Part shown: in pieces, positions 58,251 through 64,000 of the stretch | Position numbering within the stretch: the first letter of the stretch is position 1 | How the letters are laid out: each line of letters starts with the position of its first letter | NCBI RefSeq assembly: GCF_010093595.1 | Contig: NW_022985458.1 | Location: forward strand, 391,379 to 455,378 | Direction of reading: 5' to 3' | Origin: Mytilinidion resinicola | Lineage: Eukaryota > Ascomycota > Dothideomycetes > Mytilinidiales > Mytilinidiaceae | Length of the DNA stretch: 64,000 nucleotides | Notes under the pieces: generated by a model | What the model saw: the letters and a program-made list of their open reading frames with translations, nothing else | Database searches by the model: none | What the model was told of the DNA's origin: nothing | Made by a program: the position numbers and the translations under genes

Positions 58251-59544
58251 CGCCGATAGTTCTGCGACAGATAAGTTAGGGCCTCTAGAAGGGTTTAACC
58301 AATAATACAGTCTAATAGGATATCCTTACCGCTGTGCCTGCTGCTTGCCGCCGTGCTGCTTAGCTAGAGATATCGTGCAAGTAGTAGCTTAGTACGGCGC
58401 GGGGTGCAGCGCGCATGACCAGTAAAGGTAACAGGGTTTCGCTCTGCCGCACTCTCACAGTTGAGGTGTAGTGGCCGCACGCTCTAACGCGGGCTTGGCG
58501 TGGAATGTTGTCGGTTTGCGCCGGGCGCCGCTCCGCGCTCGTTCCTTAATCCTTCAATAAAGCTATCCGGCCTCAGCTCCGCCTGAATTCCGCGCCAGAC
58601 TTCGCGGCTTTCAGCAAAAGCACTCTTAATTGTGCGAGCCCTCCCAGAATTCCTTAATTGTTCAGGCTATCGGGCCAGCAAGCCGCAGCGAGCCGGAGCC
58701 AGGCGGCAGCCGGAATGCAGAGAGCTCTCTATTGTCGCCAGCTCCAACTTTAGGGTTCCTAAGCCAGTATAAAACCACACTAAATATATAACCGCAATAG
58801 AGGAACGCTGCAAAAGCAATAGATAGTTTCTAGGCCACAAGAATATAGCCAGAGCATAGATTAGCTAGGATAAAAACATAAAGGTGCGCATAATCTCAAT
58901 AGTATATAAGAACGAGACTAAGGACAATTATTAAACAAGTCGTATTTATTTCGCCCAATGCTCCTTAGATTCGGACTTAAAGAAAAGATTATAGCAACAG
59001 AACCTAAGCATTAACTCTGCTAGATTACGCCGTCGTATCCTATGCTGCAGATAGCCCTTCTCTAATCCAACCTCCAGGCTTAGTTCCGTCTGGACCAGAA
59101 CCTGGATAAGCGGTGCACTCTTTACAAAGCGTCTACTGCGCATATCTATAAGATTAATATACTTTCCACTGCGTCTTACAGCTATAATAACTGCACTTTT
59201 GGAAGCTATATTTGTTGTTAAGATAATTGCATTTCCGGCAAGTACCACTTCTACCAGAGCTCGTCGTTATCCTGGCATTTAAGTGTAGCTAATATACTAA
59301 TCTAAGCAATTAGATAAAGCCTCTTTAATTAAAGACATATAAATATAAAACTTACAACAGTGCAATTAAATCTTAGTGCCGAAAGCTTATAGCAGAGACA
59401 GAGTATAAGATATCTAACTAGCTAATATAGCATAAGAGGACCGCCGCGGCTGATAATAATGCAAATGCCTAAGAAGAATTTCTAAGGGAATAAAGCAGTT
59501 TATGTAACTTTCTATCCCGGACGGCTAAGGCAATAGCACAGATC
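58251..59544. other. No gene recognised; one open fragment
   Basis: A 100-codon open frame lies on minus at 59248-58946 (AIILTTNIASKSAVIIAVRR..., basic). It starts at GTG, not ATG, and has no domain I recognise. 58480-58740 is GC-rich and clean. The rest is AT-rich. Confidence 0.4.
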
Positions 59545-60047
59545 TGTTACAACCCGTAATACAAACCACCTAAGCGCAGCTGCACTCGCGGAGACAAGTA
59601 AGCAGATAAGACTAATTACGCAGAACCAGGTCACGGGACTAAGGGGGTCACGTGTAGGGCGCATAGGGATCCTGGATTCCCCTACAGACTGCTAGTAGAT
59701 AGGAACGATCTAAGAATAGGATATTACAAGGACAGGGTCACGTGATGGCTCGTTAAGCTCGCAGAGGGAAGTAAACATAGAGCTGAGCGAGCGCTTATCG
59801 GGCTCGAGGCGCTTAAGGGCTATAAGCCCTGAGAGCGGAACAAGTAAACAGGTTTCTTAGGACGGAGCTTTTATATATAAGGACGCTCCTTTATATAAAT
59901 AGGAACCTTATATTCAACTTAAAACTTTAATACTACCTATTGGAAGTAACAACCCCGTTTTATACCTAAGATTAATCTTGCCTTACCTTTTAAAGACTAT
60001 TGCACCCCGATAATAACTTAACCTATACCCTGCCTTAGTGTGTAACA
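59545..60047 (+). repeat. 5' LTR of E3
   Basis: 503 bp, TGTTACAACCCG...GTGTGTAACA. The partner LTR would be outside the window, so the boundary rests on the terminal inverted repeat and the gag start following it. Confidence 0.6.
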
Positions 60048-60239
60048 CTTAGAAGGTATAGAAAAAACAACCTATTATACTTTAAACACCGCTATATTAA
60101 AGGAGTTATATATAAACAATTAATTTAAATAGCCTTACTAACCCCTTTAGGCAGTATAACTGCTGGACTAACTCTAACTATACCTAAGGTAGCAACACGT
60201 ATATAGGTATTGCTTACACAGCTATAAGTACTAAAAGAA

Positions 60240-62787
60240 GCTAGCAATACTAAAAATAAAAAAATTACAGCCCTATAGAGAAATCTCTAGACTGTCTAAA
60301 AAAAGCTTACTACTAGTAGAACGGTTAGCTATAGAGGCTATAAAATAAATAAACCCGAAGAGTTTACTAGTAATAGAGGAACCTTGCAAGCGTTTATAAC
60401 GCAGATAAGGCTATACCTGCGCACAAACTAGAGCAACCTTAAATTTAAATCGGATAAGGTCTGTATAGCAGCTACCTTCTTAAAGAAAAAAGCGTTTAAC
60501 TGGTTCAACCTAATACTTATAGACTAGCTTAGCAACGCTAACGCAGACGAGCGGAAACTAGAAACTAATATTATATTTAGTAACTATAGATACTTCGAGT
60601 TAGCACTTTAGATAACTTTTAGAAACACTAATAAAGAACGGATAGCAGAACAGAAAATTGCAGTTCTAAAGCAGAGGGGCTTAACTAGCCGCTATACTTT
60701 AGAATTTATATAAATCGCGTTTAAGCTATTATAGGGAGATAAAGCTCTGCAAGTATAGTACTATAGAGGTCTTAAAGAAAATATTAAAAATAAAATTATA
60801 TAAGGCGAAAGGCCTTTAATACTCTATAAACTTAAGGAAATAGTAATATAAATTAACAGTTAATAGTATAAGCAATAACTAGAACGGGCAGATAAAAGGG
60901 GACTTTATTCCTACGCCTAACTAGCTAGACTAAAGCTAAGAGTAAACAACCGCGACTATAGAGATTATATAGAGATTAATATTATAAAATAACGTAATAA
61001 CTAGAAGGGTAAACTAATTACTAATAAAGAGAGGTAAGATAGAAAGCCTAACAGCGCATGCCTATTATACGGAGAACAGGAATACTTTATAAATAAGTGC
61101 TCTAGAAATACCTAAACAGCAGCAGTTATAGTAAAGCCGAATATAAACCGCTATAATTCTATATTATAGACTGCGTACTATAATAACAACTGCTTTACCT
61201 ATTAGTTAAATAAGCAGGCAATAGGGTACTATCTCACCTAGAGCCGGGGAAGACGTACTATTACTATAATAAGAAACGAAGAGTATAATAGCAACCCTAT
61301 AGACAACTACTACGCAGATATAGAAGTTAAGAGTATAGAAATCGACTACTTATTAGAGATAGATAAGGCGTTCCAGATAATTAAACTATAATTAGAACCC
61401 TAAACTAATATACCCGAGCTATAGAATAATAGTAAAACTAAGTTATTAAATATAGAAGTACAGGTCGACAGAGTTATAGCTATATATAAGCAAAGCGTAA
61501 GAGAGATTCTTACACGCCTTAATAAAGAATAAGAAGCGCGTAAGGCTAAAGACGCTACAGCAGGCGCAGAGCTAAAAGAACTAGCCAGTTAACTAATTCC
61601 TAAAAGCTATAGAAAGAGTTATAGGATAACTTATTAAAGAAAAAAAAGAAAAAATAGCTACAGCTACAGGAACAATAATAATAACACCAACTCTTAACGC
61701 AGAAACTTGCGCGAGATTAAATATATTTAAAGGCTTAAGCCGCAACGTTTAGATAAAATAAAATAATAAATTACCTATTAAGGATAGTAAGAAGTACTAT
61801 AATAGTAATAAAAATCGCGAACTAGAAAAGTAGTCTAGCAACAGAGAATTTAGTATTAGACTAGAGCAAGAACCGCTAGAGCTATATAGAAAATAAACCG
61901 AGATCGAGATCTATAGGGTATTACACCCTATCGGCGAAATAGGTATCTATAATAAGGAAAATAAATAGCTAGATAGAAACCACCCGCTTTATAAATAGAT
62001 ATCTTAGGTATTATATATTAAAGACAAATATAACAAGCATATATTGCATAAGAAATACTAAAAATAGTACCTATATCGGACAAGATATTATATTATTATA
62101 CAACTAGTACTATTTAAGGAAACAGAATACTATATTATAGGCAAGAAAAATAAACTTATAGGGGTAGCTACTATAGTTCTAGACCTTTAGTACCTAATAG
62201 AATATAGAAAAGGAAAAAACTGGCGAATATACTACTAGAACTTATATCTAGTATATTATAAAACAAAATATATAAACTATTAGCTATAAAAATAGCTAAA
62301 AAAATAAACAGGCGCTTAAGTAATAGAATAGCTAGAGCAGCTAAGAATAAGGTTCTATAGAGCAGCTAAAGACAAAGGAACGCAAACTGCAACTATTGCT
62401 ACTTTAGTAGGAAAAGCCTATATTATAGAAAAAGAAAGGAACCTAGTAATATAGCCTAACTCTATTCCTATTTAGAACTATAGATATATAATCCTATTAG
62501 TTAAGATTAGTAGAAACCTAGTAAAAGTACTGCTAGATAGTAGCGCGCAGGGAAATTTTATATTCTATAACTTTATTAGAAGAAACTAGATCCTTTAGTA
62601 ATAGAAAAATAGACCTTATAGACTATATATAGTAGATAGCACACCTGTATAATATAGTAATAGGCAGGTAACTATAGAAACTTAACTAAGTATTATACAG
62701 ATTAAAGAATATAGAGAAACTATTAGTATAGATATAACTAATACGGCAAGATATAATATAATCTTAGGCATACTATAGTTAAAGCAG
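60240..62787 (+). pseudogene. E3 gag and retropepsin remnant
   Basis: Gag text around 60400-60760 includes FLKKKAFNWFNLIL and IAVLKQRGLTSRYTLEF. A zinc knuckle at 61059-61100 reads CLLYGEQEYFINKC, exact C-x2-C-x4-H-x4-C spacing with Cys and His changed to Tyr. The retropepsin active-site region LLDSSAQGNF lies at 62531-62560, with DSGA changed to DSSA. RT is not reached before the insertion. Confidence 0.75.
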
Positions 62788-62789
62788 TA

Positions 62790-64000
62790 ACGTATTCCAC
62801 AAGCGAGCCGTCCACCTAAGCGAGCCGTCCACTTTATTATAAAAACGCGACGCGTCAACTTCTAACCACCATGCGTCGATAACACAACGTGCAATTAATA
62901 TAAAATGAAGGTCGAATATGCATGGCTATCGCAGCAATCAATCAGCAGCAATTTAAAAGCGAACGGCGCGCTATTACGACATATAACGTACCCAGAAGCA
63001 CACTTCGAGATCAACGCGCTGGAACGACCCCACGACGCGATTCTAAGCCTAATTCGAAGAAGCTTTCCAAGCTGGAGGAATCAGTTGTTGTTCAATATAT
63101 ACTCGACCTGGATTCGCGAGGATTTCCGCCCAACCTGCATGCTGTACGAGAGATGGCCAACAAATTGCTCGCCGAGCGCGCCGCCGGCCACGTTGGCAAG
63201 AACTGGCCAGAGAACTTTGTCAAGCGAACACCTAAGCTCAAAACACAATTTAATTGAAAGTATAATTGTTAGAGAGCTTTATGCGAGGATCTAAAGGCAA
63301 TTAGCGATTAGTTTAAGCTTGTACGCAATATAAAAGCAAAGTATAGCATCCTAGATAAAGATATATATAACTTTAATAAAGCTGGCTTCTAAATAGGCGT
63401 TATCTTAACTGGCGTGGTTATAACAGGCTCTAAGCGGTGCAATTGTCCAAAATTAATACAGCCAGGCAATCGCGAATAGACAACGATAATCTAAGAAGTT
63501 AATGCCTGTGGATGGGCTATCCCGCCATTTATTATCTTTTCAGGTAAGTACCACCTCTCTGCATAGTACGAGGGCAATAATATACCACTAAACTGGGTTA
63601 TAGCAGTAAGCGATAATAGCTGGACGACGAATAAGCTTGGTATTGCCTGGCTGCAGTATTTTAATAAGTATATAAAGGATCGCACTATAGGCACGCATCG
63701 GCTGCTAATTATTAATAGCTATAAGAGCCACCGCTCGCTTGAATTTAAAGAGATTTGTAAGGAGAATAATATTATTACTCTCTATATGCCAGCGCATTTA
63801 TTGCACCTACTGCAGCCGCTTAATATTGGCTGCTTTGCGCCGTTAAAAAAGATATACGGGCGCTAAATTAAGGACTTAATATGCTACTACATTAACTATA
63901 TTACAAAGCTAGAGTTCTTGCCAGTATTTAAAGCAGCCTTCTACAACTTAATTATAAAGAGCAATATTTGCGCAGGCTTTTAAGGCGCAGGCCTTATACC
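62790..64000 (+). mobile_element. Fot1/pogo-like DNA transposon C (runs off window)
   Basis: TA target at 62788-62789, then the clean terminus ACGTATTCCACAAGCGAGCC with two tandem AAGCGAGCCGTCCAC motifs. Collinear with A and B. The first ~460 bp are unmutated; after about 63250 RIP is intermediate, with more CpA/TpG left than in A or B. Its first 1,211 bp are visible. Confidence 0.9.
62922..63257 (+). pseudogene. Fot1/pogo-type transposase, 5' half (copy C)
   Basis: ATG at 62922, 111 codons to a TGA. An N-terminal psq-like helix-turn-helix (FKSERRAITTYNVPRSTLRD) is followed by a CENPB-type DNA-binding segment (VVQYILDLDSRGFPPNL, LLAERAAGHVGKNWPENFV). The TGA replaces a Trp codon and the frame continues beyond it through further RIP stops into the DDE half. 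There the first catalytic motif, usually FDEAGF, reads FNKAGF (about 63374), then HLLHLLQPLNIGCFAPLK (about 63798). It would bind the TIRs and cut at TA. The alternative overlapping frame from 62905 has no domain and is a shadow. Confidence 0.8.

Larger units (their letters stand above)
59545..62787 (+). mobile_element. Gypsy-like retrotransposon E3, 5' part (interrupted)
   Basis: A 503-bp 5' LTR at 59545-60047 has exact inverted termini TGTTACA/TGTAACA and two GTCACGTG motifs. It is followed by gag and protease text on plus. At 62787 the element is cut by Fot1-like element C; the remainder lies beyond the window. RIP is strong inside, weaker in the LTR. Confidence 0.7.

Noticed and set aside
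58946..59248. 100-codon basic protein on minus
   Set aside because: No ATG start and no recognised domain; kept only as a note in the flank entry.
62905..63294. 129-codon frame overlapping the transposase start
   Set aside because: The 62922 frame carries the helix-turn-helix and CENPB-type motifs; this one is its shadow.

Overview
The window looks like a gene-poor accessory or subtelomeric-type segment of a filamentous ascomycete (Pezizomycotina). The evidence is nested Copia and Gypsy/chromovirus LTR retrotransposons, Fot1/pogo-type DNA transposons with TA target sites, fungal introns, and gene families such as NmrA-like, P450, DUF7025-AAA and DUF7924. Most of the DNA carries a repeat-induced point mutation (RIP) signature: CpA and TpG are almost gone and TpA is in excess, while CpG survives. 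Former reading frames are littered with TAA/TAG at old CAA/CAG/TGG sites. The species was not identified.

Layout: 0.6-3.0 kb, a RIP-killed Myb/SANT gene with two recognisable introns. 3.9-16.1 kb, two Copia elements side by side on the minus strand, each with LTRs and a 5-bp target duplication, inserted into an array of a 104-bp satellite. 16.3-17.9 kb, a cluster of CCCGTACGGG-like palindromes and a minisatellite. 18.2-24.5 kb, two unidentified pseudogenes, a long hairpin and two further minisatellites. 25.4-26.8 kb, a P450 gene free of RIP but broken by one internal lesion. 27.5 kb, a solo LTR. 28.0-31.8 kb, two 1,840-bp Fot1-like elements in opposite orientation. 32.0-32.9 kb, an intact NmrA-like gene, the only convincing complete gene. 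33.4-34.9 kb, an acyl-CoA dehydrogenase pseudogene. 35.7-47.1 kb, a chromovirus split by a second chromovirus. 48.7-49.3 kb, a 652-bp element with 117-bp inverted repeats. 49.5-52.0 kb, a DUF7025-AAA ATPase pseudogene. 52.6-54.4 kb, an unidentified coiled-coil pseudogene and a fragment. 56.1-58.3 kb, a DUF7924 pseudogene. 59.5-62.8 kb, the 5' part of another Gypsy element, interrupted by a third Fot1-like copy that runs off the window.

There is no operon-like system here. The genes are related mainly by a shared fate: transposons arrived, nested in one another, and RIP then degraded them and neighbouring genes. The most unusual signals are these: several elements keep one clean terminus of roughly 0.4-0.8 kb while the rest is saturated with RIP; two Fot1-like copies have the clean/mutated transition at about the same internal position; dense short palindromes lie beside the satellite; and a single frame lesion breaks an otherwise well-preserved P450 close to an intact NmrA-like oxidoreductase. 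Nearly all calls rest on reading translations by eye; no database or alignment program was run.
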